DNA of 64,000 nt from Heterodera schachtii (Eukaryota; Nematoda; Chromadorea; Rhabditida; Heteroderidae). The translations under genes were made by a program, and so were the position numbers. Positions 24,250 through 42,347 of this stretch are shown piece by piece. The notes under the pieces are model-generated. The model did not search any database. It was not told where the DNA came from and saw only the letters and a list, made by a program, of their open reading frames with translations. The stretch is from NCBI GenBank assembly GCA_023374025.1, contig SIJG01000065.1, forward strand, positions 605,496 to 669,495. The letters are read 5' to 3'. The stretch's first letter is position 1. Every line of letters begins with the position of its first letter.

Positions 24250-26465
24250 ATGGACTTTCGTCCCACTGACTTTGCCTTTTCTTCCCCCTCTTCGTCTTCT
24301 TCCGTCCCTCCAAACCCATCCTTCGCTTCGTTCGATTCATTTTCCTCCCCAATCCCTTCACAAAATGCGGCCAATGAAAGCGGCAGTCCGTCTTTTGTTC
24401 ACCTTCAGACCGACCAAAAAAACTTTCAAACGCCACAATTCAAAGTTAATTTTTTGTGGTTTTTAACTGCAAATGCTTTTAGTGTCGCCGGAAATTGGTG
24501 TTGGAACATTTGAGCAAATCGGAAGGAGCAGCGAGCAGCAAAAGATACGCCGACACGCCGATGAGAGGCGGGAGAGTGTCGGATGGTAACGGAGGGGCGC
24601 AATTTCGACTCGAAATCACCGAATCAAAGACTCGAAAAAAGGAATTTCAGAAGATCCTTCTCGCCAGGACAGTTCGCTTTTGCGTTTGACGCAACGTTTT
24701 CTCGAATTGCACACAAAAGGAGGGGTAATTTGCGAATTTTCTTCGTTTCTCCGCCCCTCACAAATTTATTCAGATTTTGAATTTGAACGAAGCCGCCCAA
24801 TTGCTGGGGGTGCAAAAGCGAAGGTTATATGACATAACGAATGTATTGGAAGGTAAAAAGGGAAAGAGATACCAAAAAGTTTCTCTTTTTAGGAATTGAG
24901 TTGATTGAGAAGGTCGGCAAAAACAGCATTCGATGGAAGTAAATTTCGGGGGGGGGAGGGACAAAGTTTTGGCCATTTTGGCGGCTTCAATTTTTATTGT
25001 GTCTTCCAAATTAGTTATTTAATAAACAAAGATTGGGCACCTTTCTCGAAGCCAACACTAATTGTGAGCAATTTGTCGCCATTTTGCAAAAATGGCTAAT
25101 TTTTTTGTAGAAATACACGAAATTTTAGCCGCCCTTTATTTAATTCATTAAAAATTGAAATGCGAAACCAACCGGACTTTTACTTATTATTTTAATTGGT
25201 AGAAACTATGACGAATTTTTGTGCTCCTCCGATTTTCAATCGCTGAGCAAAGAAAACGCCGAACTCGCGAAAAGCGAAAGCGAATTGGACGCACTAACCC
25301 ACGCACTCTCAGCGGCACTGAAACTTTCCAAAGAGGACCCGACGGACGCCGTTTATTGGTCAGTTGGCAGACGAAAAGTCAAATTGCATTTATTTTCAAT
25401 TTTTGACTGTATCGAAAAAATAAAAATAATTGACAATTATAGAGAGAAATGTTTAAGGTCCTTTTAATTCCAAAAATTCCATTTTATGGCATTTGTTAAA
25501 ATTAATTGACTCCCAAAAAGTCAATTGGCCTCTTTAAATTAAACTTTCCCTTTGAGTTCAGTTATTCGTCCTTTTCCGACATTCGTTCCATCGATTCATT
25601 CGTCGACAAAACTCTCATCGCCGTAAAAGCGCCTTTTGAGCCCCAGCCGCGTTCTTCGATCGAAGTGGGCTCATTACTTTGTTTAATTACTTAATAATTG
25701 TTATTTTATTTTAAGGTGCCCGACCCTTGCGAAACCGGGGTTTGTTTTTAATACGAAAGTTTAAGGCCAAATGGAATTTTGGGGTGGAAATTCTGACCGA
25801 TGGCACTTCAAAAATTAAAAAAAAAAAAAAAATAATTGCCAACTGATGCTTTTTAAAAACTTCAAATTGAATAGCTTTAGGACTTCCGATTGTTTTTTCC
25901 CTTTTGCAGCGTTACGAAATGACCGTTCGCAATGAAAATGGCGGTCCTCTCCAGGCGTACCTTTGCCGTGAGCCCACTGCAGAAAAACGCCTCGGAATTC
26001 ACACCAAACAATTGCAAAGTAAACGGGACGAATTTGGCATTTTTTAAAAATTGTTTTTAGGCGGAAACGGAGGAGACCAAAGCGATTTCCGACTCTTTGG
26101 GGACACAAAGCAATTTTAATTGCTTGAAATGTCAATTTATGAGCATTTATTTAGGCTTTTGCGGGCCCAAAGTTCCGTCGAATGAGCTTCGGTCGCCCTC
26201 CAAACAGCAGAGAATGCTTTCGCCGTTGAAATTGCTCTTCGCCAATTCTCAGCCGGTGCTTTCCTTCGCTTCGCTTTTCCATAATTTCCCATTTTCTCAG
26301 CACCCCGACGCCGTCTCCTCCAATTGCGTGGGCCCCGGCGGCGTTTTCTTCCCTCCCCCGGGCGATTCTTTCCTTTCGTTGGACCCCCCTTTTGAGGAGA
26401 ACGACCCGTACTGTCCTCTCTTCATGAACGACCAAAACACTTCACTGAATTCGCTGTTCGGCTGA
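24250..26465 (+). CDS. E2F-family transcription factor
   Basis: The product is a cell-cycle transcription factor that pairs with DP and is bound by pocket proteins. A Ser/Pro-rich N-terminus (MDFRPTDFAFSSPSSSSS) precedes the winged-helix DNA-binding domain. That domain is split over exons reading SSLLRLTQRFLELHTKGG (about 24650-24723), LNLNEAAQLLGVQKRRLYDITNVLEG (about 24777-24853) and IELIEKVGKNSIRWK (about 24894-24940). RRLYDITNVLEG is the E2F signature. A leucine-rich dimerisation region (about 25203-25360) and a marked box with SIDSFVDKTLIAVKAPFEP follow. The last exon ends with an acidic-aromatic tail, DPYCPLFMND then SLNSLFG, in the place of the pocket-protein-binding segment. Nematodes have efl-1 and efl-2; which one this is was not settled. 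Some junctions in 25690-26100 are approximate. Confidence 0.9.
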
Positions 26466-27217
26466 TCATTCGTTGCGGCGGAGAAACGAAAGGAAAAGGC
26501 AAAAGAAAAAACGGAAAGTGCCAAAAAAAGAGAGAAAAGTGCACACATTTAACATTTTCTCATCAGATGTTCTACTTCCTTCTCATAATAAACGTTTTGT
26601 CCATCAACTGATTGTTTCTTCATTTTCGCATTTCCTTTCATCGATCAAAATTAAAAAATGCTAAATTTTTGAAAAATCCTAAAAGATTTCCCCGTGTTTT
26701 TTGAATTTGCAATGAGTGCCGAACAATGCAAAGAATCGAATTGGCAACTGATAAGGCCAAAATGGGACCATCGAAACAAAAATTGATAATAAAATTAGAT
26801 GCATCAGTCAGCTCAATTAATGCTGTTCTTCTCTAATTGCAATGATAAAATAAACGAATTTCCCAATAAAAATTATATTTTAAAAATAAAAAAAAATTTT
26901 TTTGAATTAATTCTTCCCTGAAAACAAAAAAGGACATTTTATACAATTTAAGCTTTTTATCAGTTTTTTATCCTATGATTTTGCCATTTTGTTTATGACA
27001 TTAAATAATATTTCGCGTTTCGCTGCGGACAAAGGCCAAATTAAAGGGGAAAAGAAAACTCAGAAAAATAAAATATTATATTTTGGATTAACATTTTTCT
27101 TAATAAATTATTTGAATTATTTTTAAAAATTAATTAATTTGGACAATTAAAGCAAATTGTTTTGATAAGAAAACATTCCCATGAAAAGCAGTGAAAAATA
27201 ATTTGAAACTTTTGCAA
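26466..27217. other. Intergenic region between the E2F and SGK genes
   Basis: This 750-bp, very AT-rich gap has AATAAA-type words near 26587, 26850 and 26872 for the E2F 3' end. It must include the kinase promoter. No further feature was recognised. Confidence 0.35.
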
Positions 27218-30530
<3,313 letters not shown>

Positions 30531-31118
30531 GGGAGGAGAAGCCAATCATCATTAAGTCATTGCGAGAAAATGCCAACGCAAATGGACAGACAACACAACG
30601 ATTAATTTATTTATTTTCTTTGAATTAAATAAATTGTACAAATGCATTGGTTTTGGCTCTGCTGGTTTTATGATCAATTTTCCTATTAAAAACCATTTAG
30701 AAAATAAGATTAATTTTTTGACATAAAAATGCGGCAAAAGACAAAGAAAATTCAGCAATGACAGCAGAAAGAGTGACGGGCAAATGTTAATTCTACATCT
30801 TGAGCAAAAATTGTGATTAAAACCTAAGGATATTCCAGCAGATAAGCGAATCAAATCAGCTAAAATATGTTTTGCGATATTTAAGTAATTAAACAAAATC
30901 CAAATTAATATTTTAAACACTCTGAAAAAGTGCCAATTTTGTTATCAAATTATTACTTAAATTTCATTATACGTATAATAATGTCAGCTCAAGAATAAAC
31001 TTCTGTTTTGTGCCTGTTGAACTTTCAATTAGCCTTTGTTCGATTGGCATTTAATAATTAAATTTTCCTATAAAATAATTTTATTTTTTCATTTTATTTA
31101 TTTTTATTCGCTTTTCTT
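30531..31118. other. Convergent 3' region of the SGK and NCS genes
   Basis: An AT-rich spacer of about 590 bp between two convergent stop codons. It contains AATAAA-like words on both strands (for example near 30626 and 30993). No gene was recognised. Confidence 0.35.
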
Positions 31119-32443
31119 TCATTTGCCCAATCCTTCGTATAGGCTAAGAACGTTGACTATCGCTTTGTCCGTCTTCACATTTTCCACAAATTCCGCCGAG
31201 TTTATTTTGGCATCGCTTTCCTAAAAAGGATGGCTTTGTCCGTTGGCCTCTGTTCTGTGGCGGAGCCGAAATGGCCTTGCCTTGTTCAGTTTCGTCCAAA
31301 TCATCGCCACTCTGTTCGGCACCATTTTTGTGTCCGCTGTCTCTGAATCATCGCCGGACAATTTGTAAATGTGCCTAATTAGGCATTCTGTGGAAAAGCA
31401 CGAAAATAAGCGAAAAAAGTCGGCGAGGGTTTTTTTTGGCTTTGTTTTACAGAAAATATTTAATATTTCACCTTTTTTGTTTTTGTATTAAATGACATTT
31501 TTCGCCATTTATGCTTATTTTGAGAATTTTAAATGTTTTTTTTTCTGCATAAAAATGTCAAAGGATTTCAATAGACACAAAAAGTTACGGCAAAAAACTT
31601 GAAAAATTAGTTCGTTAAGCAAAAATTTTGAAGTATTTATTTCTGATCAGCTGTTGCCGTTTCTTTAAAATGCCATAATTTTTCGGTACTTTTTTGGCTA
31701 CCGTATTTAAGCATTTCGTTTAGCGTCTCCCTTTCAAATGTTCGTCTTTTATTGCCCCCCTCCCATTTTATCGTCTCCACCCGTCTCCTGTCGTGTGATT
31801 GCTCCGTCCTTGTCCTGGTCGTACAATCGAAAGACCCATGCCAACTTTTGCTCTAAAGTGCCACGTCCGGTGATTGACAAACCGTGCACAAACTGATCAA
31901 ATTCAATTGCTCCGTCCTAAAAACATCGGAAAATGCCATTTCCACTTTCGTTTGAGGGCGTGGCTGTGCTACCGTAACGCGTTACAGTACGTCCAAAGGT
32001 GTTGAATTGGTAATTCACCTGATCGTCGTCGTAAGTTTTGAAGACGAAATTGGAAAAATCAATGGGGTCGCCCTGGGGGAAGAACTGCTTGTAAATCTTT
32101 TGGAAGCCCTGAAAAGGCATCGTTCAGCACAGTTTGGAGACAATGGAAAATGGACCATTTCAGTGAGTAATCCGTTGGGACAATCCCTTCGGAAACCGCG
32201 GTACCATCGACGAATTTCCTTTTCGGTAACTAAACGAATAAAAGAAAAATGCATTGCGAGGGTCGAGGAAAATGAAAATGGCAGAAAAAAGGAACGATTC
32301 CGAAACGAATAATTTGCCAATTCCCCAAAGGAATTAATTTGCTGAATTTCCATTTGCCCTTTCTTCGTTTTCTCCTTACAATTGCTTTGCTTGGCGAGAA
32401 TTCGGATTTTCTCGCTGCTCAATTTGCTTTGGCTCTTTCCCAT
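31119..32443 (-). CDS. ncs-1: NCS-1-like neuronal calcium sensor with altered EF-hands
   Basis: This is a small EF-hand protein of the frequenin/NCS-1 group, normally anchored to membranes by N-myristoylation and active at synapses. The start [20 protein letters not shown] (32443) has the Gly-2 myristoylation context. Exons continue with [56 protein letters not shown] and a last exon [11 protein letters not shown] ending at 31119. EF-hand 3 ([12 protein letters not shown]) is intact. EF-hand 2 reads [12 protein letters not shown], with Gln in place of the loop's last Glu. EF-hand 4 reads [12 protein letters not shown], with Asn at position 1 and Glu at 3. The final intron, 31221-31280, has a GC donor (AAG|GCAAGG). 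Divergence from the usual highly conserved protein suggests a paralogue or relaxed calcium binding. Confidence 0.9.
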
Positions 32444-32956
32444 AAGTCGTCGATGCGCATAATTCACAATCGAATTAGGAGGATAAATAAAGGAAACAAT
32501 AAAAAAACAATTGGGGGGAAGCGAAAGGAAAGTGAAAATGGACAAATAAACGTAGGAGACTCCTCAGACAACGCAAAAAGCGCAGAAAAGTGACTAATTG
32601 GGATGCCATCCATCCATTGCGAAAGTGAAACATTCCCTCCCCCCCCCTCCCCCTCCCGCCATCAACGCAAAAACAACGTCACCCACAATATTTGGTACTT
32701 AATCCCTTTTAAGACCCTGCTAACAGTTGGTGCTTTCCCTGTAATTAATCTCCCATTTCAGACGGCTAAGCGAAAATTCGAACAAGTTGCCATGGAGATG
32801 AAAGGGAGGGACGTCGGCCAACAAGAAAGGAGGGATTGGGGTCAATTCGCGATTTTAATTATTGGGAGGTATCAGAAAGCATTGCAATTATAGTAATATG
32901 CATTTATGGGTAAACAATCAATCAACAATAAGAAACATAAGAAACGCTCAGTGTTT
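32444..32956. other. Intergenic region upstream of ncs-1
   Basis: About 510 bp between two minus-strand genes, with a poly(C)/CT stretch at 32637-32658. Open frames on the plus strand here have no recognisable domain. The ncs-1 promoter is expected in this gap. Confidence 0.35.
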
Positions 32957-33896
32957 TTAGTGTCTTATGCCCACAATTTGACCGATTCCCATAAAATTGT
33001 GGTCAAATGGTTGACTTTGAGTTGTCAAAAGGGCGAAATCGTCCTCCTCATCCATCGGTTCATTTCTGTGCCGTGTCCAAGTGGACTTTTGAAAGGAAAA
33101 GTGTTTAATGGCATCCAGATGTTGGAGTTCGGAGGGAAGGATGGCCGCGTCTGAACGAATGGTGGACGGGGATGAGAAATCGGTCGGGAAGGACGAAGCA
33201 TCGCCAGCCAAAGTGCGATTGCCCCTTTGGGTAAAGGATACACGGGGTATGCCCCTCAATACAGAAACCGAAAATCACCAAAAAACACTTTTTTAGCGAG
33301 TTGCCTGTCGCCCAAGAAAACCGTGGTGCCGTGTCCCTTACTGACCGGGCGTGTCGCGGAAATAATGCGTGGTAATTTCTCTTACGCCGCCCTTTTCTTT
33401 TTGTTGGCATTGGTACGCTGAAGCAAATAAAAATAATTTTAGCATTGCTTTTTTTTCTTACCAAACAAAGGGACAAAATGAAAATAATTGGAGTAAATCG
33501 ATTGCCAAAAAGTGAGCGACGCCTTTCGCAAGTCCGGCCCATCCGCAAATGTACAACAGCGCTAAAGGGAAAAGGGCAAATGCCACCGATAATGAATTGT
33601 TTTTTTTGGCACAAACTTCGCAAATTATCCCACGGATTCTTGGCATTTCTCCGCCATTCGTCGCCATTTGTTCAGCCAAATCCCTCTCCAATTCTTCGAT
33701 CAATCGGTTTAGCATTTGCGCATTTAAATTCATCCTCCGACTGTCAAAGTTTTTATGATCTTTCTTTGGCATAAAATTGTCTTTGTCTTCTTCGATGGTC
33801 ACCTAATCTTTTAATTTTAGTTCGATTAGCGAATTCGACTTTTGTCTAATACCCAAAATGACTTTCCGCCCGACAACCACTCACCAAATCGTTCAT
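32957..33896 (-). CDS. Unrecognised single-pass membrane protein
   Basis: Spliced in frame from MNDL at 33896 through four or five exons, this gene gives a protein of roughly 210-220 residues. The N-terminal part is charged and helical (LNAQMLNRLIEELERDLAEQ). One strong hydrophobic segment (FALFPLALLYICGWAGLAKG) is followed by a basic stretch (MPTKRKGRR). The C-terminal half is soluble and Ser/Thr-rich, ends with acidic EPMDEEDDFALL, and closes in FMGIGQIVGIRH. Exon joins at GTAAGA donors and CAG or AAAG acceptors keep one frame, and amino-acid usage is protein-like. I do not recognise the family. Topology with the basic side cytoplasmic is an inference from the flanking charges. Confidence 0.55.
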
Positions 33897-34363
33897 TACA
33901 TTGCCTTTATGATGAGCTGTCACCAAATCTATAATTAATTATTAGAGGAATTATTTAATTAAAAAATGAAAAACCGCTCAGATAATGTAGGTAAGAATTT
34001 GGGATAATCATACACAAAAGTCATAAACCAATGAAAATCTTCATCGCGGTCATTCTCGCCAGCGGGGAAAGAACCAACGCCAATTTGCAAGCGTAACAGC
34101 AATTAACCCACTGAACTAAGCTAAGAGAGGCAACAGGCTGAAGCGTTTATATAATAAAATACATGATAAATTTTCTTTTGATTTAAAACACTCTTTCCAT
34201 TAAATCAAAAATATAATTTAACGCACTTTGCTTTAAATGGACTTTCATTTGTGATTAACACGTTTTTGCATAAAACTAAGTCAATTAGCGGGTAATTACA
34301 CATTAATCTTTTACCAAAATGTCCTGCGAATTCATTCGTTTGATTTGTGTGCTCATTAATTGG

Positions 34364-37300
34364 CTAAATATCGAAGGTGGAAAACAAAAGGTCATTTCGA
34401 CTAACTTCTTCTGTCCCTCCTTCCTCGTCTTCCAAGTCTTCAAAATTGCTATCCATCAGTTTGATGAAATCGATGTCTTGCTCAAATTGTTGCAGCAGTG
34501 CCGTGTCAGATTGATGCTTTTTCGAACAACAGTAAACGATGCCCGGGTCCAAGGGATGTGCTTCGGTGTTGAAAATCCATCCCCCTGCTGGAAGAAAATG
34601 TTGTATAAAATAATAAAAATGCACTTTTATTTTATTAAATAGTGGGGGACATTAAAAAACACAGTGATATGCATGCAATAACAGTCTGTGATAATTAATG
34701 ACTTTTTATGGGCGTGTCCGTCTGGCAAAATTAAAACTCTGCTATTTTCACACTTATTCATTAATAGGAAGGGACTTGGAATAATATTAGTCAGTGTGTG
34801 GAATGAAAAATAAATTAATTAAACCAATCGAATATGATGGGGGTGTGATTGATATCTGTTACACAAACTCATTAATTGATGATTAATGGTAATGACGATG
34901 GAGGGGTAGAGAATGTGGGCTCACCATGGAATGACATTACAACTGTCAAAACGTTCAACAAAATACCCAACGAAGCATTCATTGCGTTGTCTTTTCCTTT
35001 TTACCATTTAGAGATGGTAATTACCGTCATTTCTCGTGCAATGCTTCAGCTTTGCCCAATCCTTTTTCTATTTCTCGCCAATTCGATCACTTTTTCTGCA
35101 AGTGTCAATTCCTCGGAAAGGGGTTCCCAAATTGGACCTTCTCAAAGAATGTTGCGCGTAATGACTTTCAACATATGGCTGTCCGGCAAACGCGTTAAAA
35201 ATGGACTGGAAAAAATAGCAGAGCAAATAAAGGCGGTGGACCCGGACATTGTCGCTATACAAGTTGTACAGGAAAAGCAACCCCATTCATTAAGACTTTA
35301 AAGGAACTTCAATCAGCAGTAATTGGCATAAACCTAACCATTTTACTGGGGATAGGCAAGTGGAAAATGATATATCATCCGAATGCCGCTTACCCAGACA
35401 CGGCGATTATCACAAAACACAAAGTGCCATCGACAGTCTCATGTTGAAAAAGACCGATTTTCAGTTCATCTCGGAGCCCATCGCAATGCAATTTCAGCGC
35501 GACATTTCCGACTTCCTTTTCCATGAAGAAAATTTCTTCAACCATTCAATTGTTACTTATGGGGTCGGTGGTAGCATTGAACTCGAAGATGGACAACGAG
35601 TAAACGTCTTTTCAATGGTCAGAAACAGAGAAAAATGGCGCCGGATTTTCAAATGCATTAGTAATTGTTAAAGCACCTTGATTGGAAGTCTTATGGACCG
35701 TACGCGGCAAACAACAAACAAGTGAAAAGCGAGAAGCAGATTATGAGTGGAGAACGGAATAAAGAGGGTTACGGTAGGAAAATTGAAACGGTAAAAATTA
35801 AGTCAAAATAATGCTAAAATAAACTGAAAGGTCGTGCGCAAAACATCGAACAACTGCTTGAAAACGACAAATTCAAAAAATTCAACGACCTTTCCGAGGA
35901 ACAACCGTTCATCGTCGCAGGTGACTTCAACAGTCCTTCCCATTTGGATTGGATCGAAGAAACAAAGTGAAACTTCCCATTAATTGTCCCTTAAATTGAA
36001 TTCATGCCAAGAGAAAACCATGGCGGATGGACTTTCGAATGGCCTGCCACCAAATTATTGGCGGACAAAGGATTTGTGGACTCATACCGTTTCGTTAACC
36101 CTGACTTAGTGAAAAACCCAGGTATTTTTAACAATCCAAGAGTCGGTTTTAAAATGAAAAGAACAGGAGTGACTTGGTCGACAGTGCAAAAATCGGCTGG
36201 TCCCGAATGGGACTGGACGATTCCCGAACCGCAGGACAGAATCGACTTCATTTTCTTCAAGCCTAACAAATTCTTTCGGCCCATCCGTTCTGAGATTTAT
36301 GCAGGCAAAAACTCACTACGCCCAATCCCTGATCAGTGGGAAAACGATTGGCCATCCGATCACTACGCGGTGATCACAGACTTTGAGATAAGCGAAAGGA
36401 ACGGAACTACGCAAAATGAGAGCAAACAGAGAAATGACATTAATGGCACAATTGTACTGAATGGAGATGTTGTAGAAACATTGGAAAATGTTATTAATTA
36501 GAAAACGAACGAATTATTACCAAGCCCATAACCGGGGGGGGGGGGGGGTGTTTCCCAAGCCGAATGAAAATTCTTTGTATTTCTCTCAAGCCGAATGAAA
36601 ATTCTTTATTTCGCTAATTTTCCATGGGCGCGCTTATCGGTACCTCGGGTACTATTTTATATTTCTAAAGCTGACCCAAAAAACTTTAACTGGTCTTTTT
36701 GGTAAATTTTTTATCAAATGGCCTAAAAACGGTTTTCCTCTGGCAGCGCCTATTGGTCAAAGTGACACTGAAAAAAGGCGAAAAGTAAAACCTTAGATTC
36801 TGTCAAAATTGTAAATTTTTGTTGTAATGTAACACAATTATTGTAGATGAAAAGAATAAAAGCATCGGCAAGGAATGTTTTACACATTTAATCGATGTTC
36901 GCCCCCCCCCCCTTTTGTCCCAGCCCATGCTTTCCATTCATACAATACCCACCTTCGATTACGCATGGTCCCCCCGTGGTCTCCACCAATTTTGCCTTCG
37001 CAGAGCCAACATTATGCATAAAATTATGTTCGTCAAAGATTAGGTAGAGATATTTCGCAGTCTCGGCCAAAAAGAAGGACTCCATCCTGAGAAAGAGGAA
37101 GTTGAACTGTTTGTAAATTTACACACTAAAAAACTCTTTTTCGGGGGGGGGGGGGGGGTGAAATGATCCCTCGGGCCCACCTGTCTTCCACACTGCCCGT
37201 GCCAACATCACGAACAGTGCCAAAACTGAACAACAGAATGATTTAGCGTTGTTCTAATGACAACAACGCACCCACAATTCGTTTTTGCAATTTGGTCGAT

Positions 37301-39323
37301 GGTCTGTAAAAACAATGGAACATTTAAAAATATGAAAAGTTGGAGGTACGTCGACAATTGAAGCAGCCATTGTCAAATAAGCAGGGTCATTTGTTGCCCT
37401 GTGAAGATACAACAAACTTTCGGGAATTTCTGGACGCAAAGGATAAGCAGCGCGACCAATGACCTTTGGGGGAAGCGGAGAATAAACACAACCAATGGAA
37501 ATAAAAACAAAGGATTTTGTTTACAGGCTCTCTGTTCGGCAAATTGTAAAATTCGGGTGGGACGCCCAAATGTCGCAAAATTTGGCCATACGATGCCATT
37601 ATACGAACGGCATCCTCAACACGACCGACAAGAGTCTTAAAACAATGTTTTTTGGAACTTAAAATAAATAAAAACCAGCAATCCTGGCCAAAATGCCTCA
37701 AGGGACTGAAAGATTGGCATCGAAACAGTCGCCTTGTCCTTGTCCACCCACAAAAACCAATCGTCACGACGAACATGTTTATTAATGGCTGCCTCGAATT
37801 CTACGCGGGAATTGCGATTAAAGTGCCTTTTCGAGGTCAAAAATGTGAATAAATGGTCAGAAAACGAAATGGTCACCATTGAATTGGCGCATTAATTTTG
37901 GCCGTTGGAATAACAGTGCGCCTTTGGCCAAGTACTCAAAGTAAGAGTCGACGCCAGCCCCAATTCCGGAATCAGTTGCGGTAAAAACCCCTCAAATTTA
38001 ATTGACTATTAGTAGCAATTTAAAAATCGTTTCAAAAGTAAATTCATGGGAATTTGTTTGGAAATAGAATATCATTGATTCTAATATTGCTCTGCTTTTG
38101 TTTTGTTTGTTTGTTTCTCACCCGTCTGCACATCGATGTGATTGCCGACCAAACCCAACGAGGAGCGACTGTTCCAAAGGGCATCCAATGCCCGCAGCGA
38201 AACCCTCTCATAAATTGGGTTGCCAGTGAGGCGCGACAGAGTGCCAAATTCCAAAAGAAAAGTGCCAATGCCAGCCGTACTAAAAAAGCAATAACATTGC
38301 AAAACCTTGAAAGAATAGACAAAACAAGCTTGCCATGTGATCGGTGTTTCGAAATAATTGACGCCGTACCTTAAATTTATTTTAAAAGAAAAAACAAAGA
38401 AAAGTCAACAGTACTTTAAATTCACAGTGCCATAAGGCATTCCAGTGTTTGTGCTAAATGCCGGAAGCAATCGCTGTGCAAATTTCTCGGCCAATTCCAA
38501 CAACGGACCCGAGCAAGGCCAACCATCGGGAAGAGCCATTTCTGAACAGGCAAAACTCCCCATTTCGAAAGGTCATATTGGCACGAACCTCTGGAACGGG
38601 ATGAAAGCATATGCGCAGAAAGCAGCCCACCTAGCAAGAAAAAGCAAACATTAGGGCCTAAGGAACAGAATGGTCACCGATGATCCGAATGTTTGTTTCG
38701 AACACCGAAACATTAATGTTTCTGTTCACATCCAACTGTTCTATAACGAGGTCTGAAGCTCGCTGAATTAGGCTAATTAGGCAAATTATTTGCGGGCACA
38801 GACCCTAAACTCAGTTTCATTGCCAAGAATCAAAAGGGTGTCGAGTGCATCCACCTGACAATGAACACTTTGTAAATTTCTCCGCCGATTTTCGAGAATC
38901 CATGCCCACCAATGTCAAACTGTAGCCGCCCCACGTGTCCTGGCCTTTGCAGGTTAACCTTAACCGTTTCTTAAATCACCAATTGCCAACAATTGAACAA
39001 GGCCCACGGTTTGAGTTCGTCGTGGGGATAAGCGTACTGCAAATACCCATTGTAAGCATGGTAAAACATCCGCTTGACCTTCTCACTAAGAAAGCTAAAT
39101 GCAAGGCAAAAATTAAAAAAAAAGACCGGTAATAATTCTTTTTGTCATCGTCGAACTCGAAATAATTCAATGACAAACGAACGGAGAAAAGCTGTAAAAA
39201 GAGCGAAAGGAGAAAAACAAACTGAGTCCGTGAAAAACAAAGCATTAAACTGCAAAAAACAAATTTTAATGGCAACAAAACAAGCAAAAATGCGACGGAG
39301 GAAGCGAAAACCCCAAATTTCAT
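34364..39323 (-). CDS. EDEM2: EDEM2-type ER degradation-enhancing alpha-mannosidase-like protein
   Basis: This glycoside hydrolase family 47 protein of the ER acts in mannose trimming and disposal of misfolded glycoproteins. It starts with a signal peptide ([20 protein letters not shown], 39323). Exons in order read [145 protein letters not shown] and [19 protein letters not shown]. The exon ending at about 36955 (GGPCVIE) joins the last exon near 34590 ([14 protein letters not shown]) in the right phase, matching EDEM2 proteins. That intron of about 2.3 kb encloses a complete gene on the opposite strand. The C-terminal tail is acidic and short. An acceptor-like GAGATTAG lies 14 bp before the ATG. 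Confidence 0.93.
35014..36501 (+). CDS. Secreted endonuclease/exonuclease/phosphatase-fold protein nested in the EDEM2 intron
   Basis: Several small exons splice in frame to an EEP-superfamily metal-dependent hydrolase. A hydrophobic N-terminus ([20 protein letters not shown] from 35041; a further ATG lies at 35014) suggests secretion. All key boxes are present: MTFNIW (Asn), IQELQ (Glu, after a 41-bp intron), [10 protein letters not shown] (His), AGDFNSPSH (Asp/Asn), DRIDFIFF and [10 protein letters not shown] (Asp-His). Introns at about 35262-35302 and 35412-35456 remove apparent frameshifts. The HLDW...YGPY and [11 protein letters not shown] wording resembles secreted EEP proteins of bacteria and fungi more than animal DNases or neutral sphingomyelinases. 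Substrate (nucleic acid, phospholipid or inositol phosphate) cannot be told from sequence. The gene lies entirely inside one EDEM2 intron, antisense to it. Confidence 0.85.
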
Positions 39324-39515
39324 CAAAGTAACAGAAACTAATCTCCCAAGTTTATACTTTTGTTGAAGCAATTTACTGACAATGAAACAGATAAAGGCTC
39401 TAACAAAAAAGAATTACTCAAAATGAGCGAAATGGGTCAACAACAATCAAATGATACAACAGCTTGCGGGGGAGCCAACTTTCTATTACTCAGCAACAAC
39501 GCGATAAAGAAGGGA

Positions 39516-42007
<2,492 letters not shown>

Positions 42008-42347
42008 TTCTACAATTAAACAAAAATATAAACAGGGGTATATTTTATGACTAAAAGAATTATCAAAATGAAAAGGGAATTTCGAGATTCACTATGGGTA
42101 TGCCCCAGTGTCAGACAAAATTGATCATAACGCCAGATAGCGTAATTGGCGTAATTTTTTGCGCGTTAATTCAAAAAATATATCTGATCACTGCCTTTTT
42201 CGAAGACCAATTAACATTAATAAACTTTATTCAATTGACTAAACTATTTATTATTAATGCTATAAAAATCGGGAAAAATTGTTCAACATAATATTCAGAT
42301 AGTGAAAATGTGAAATGGTGAAAATGTTTGGAAAAATTAAATTTTGA

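Noticed and set aside
35262..35302. Apparent frameshift in the EEP gene suggesting a pseudogene
   Set aside because: A 41-bp GT-AG intron here and a 45-bp one at 35412-35456 restore one frame with all catalytic boxes, so the gene looks intact.
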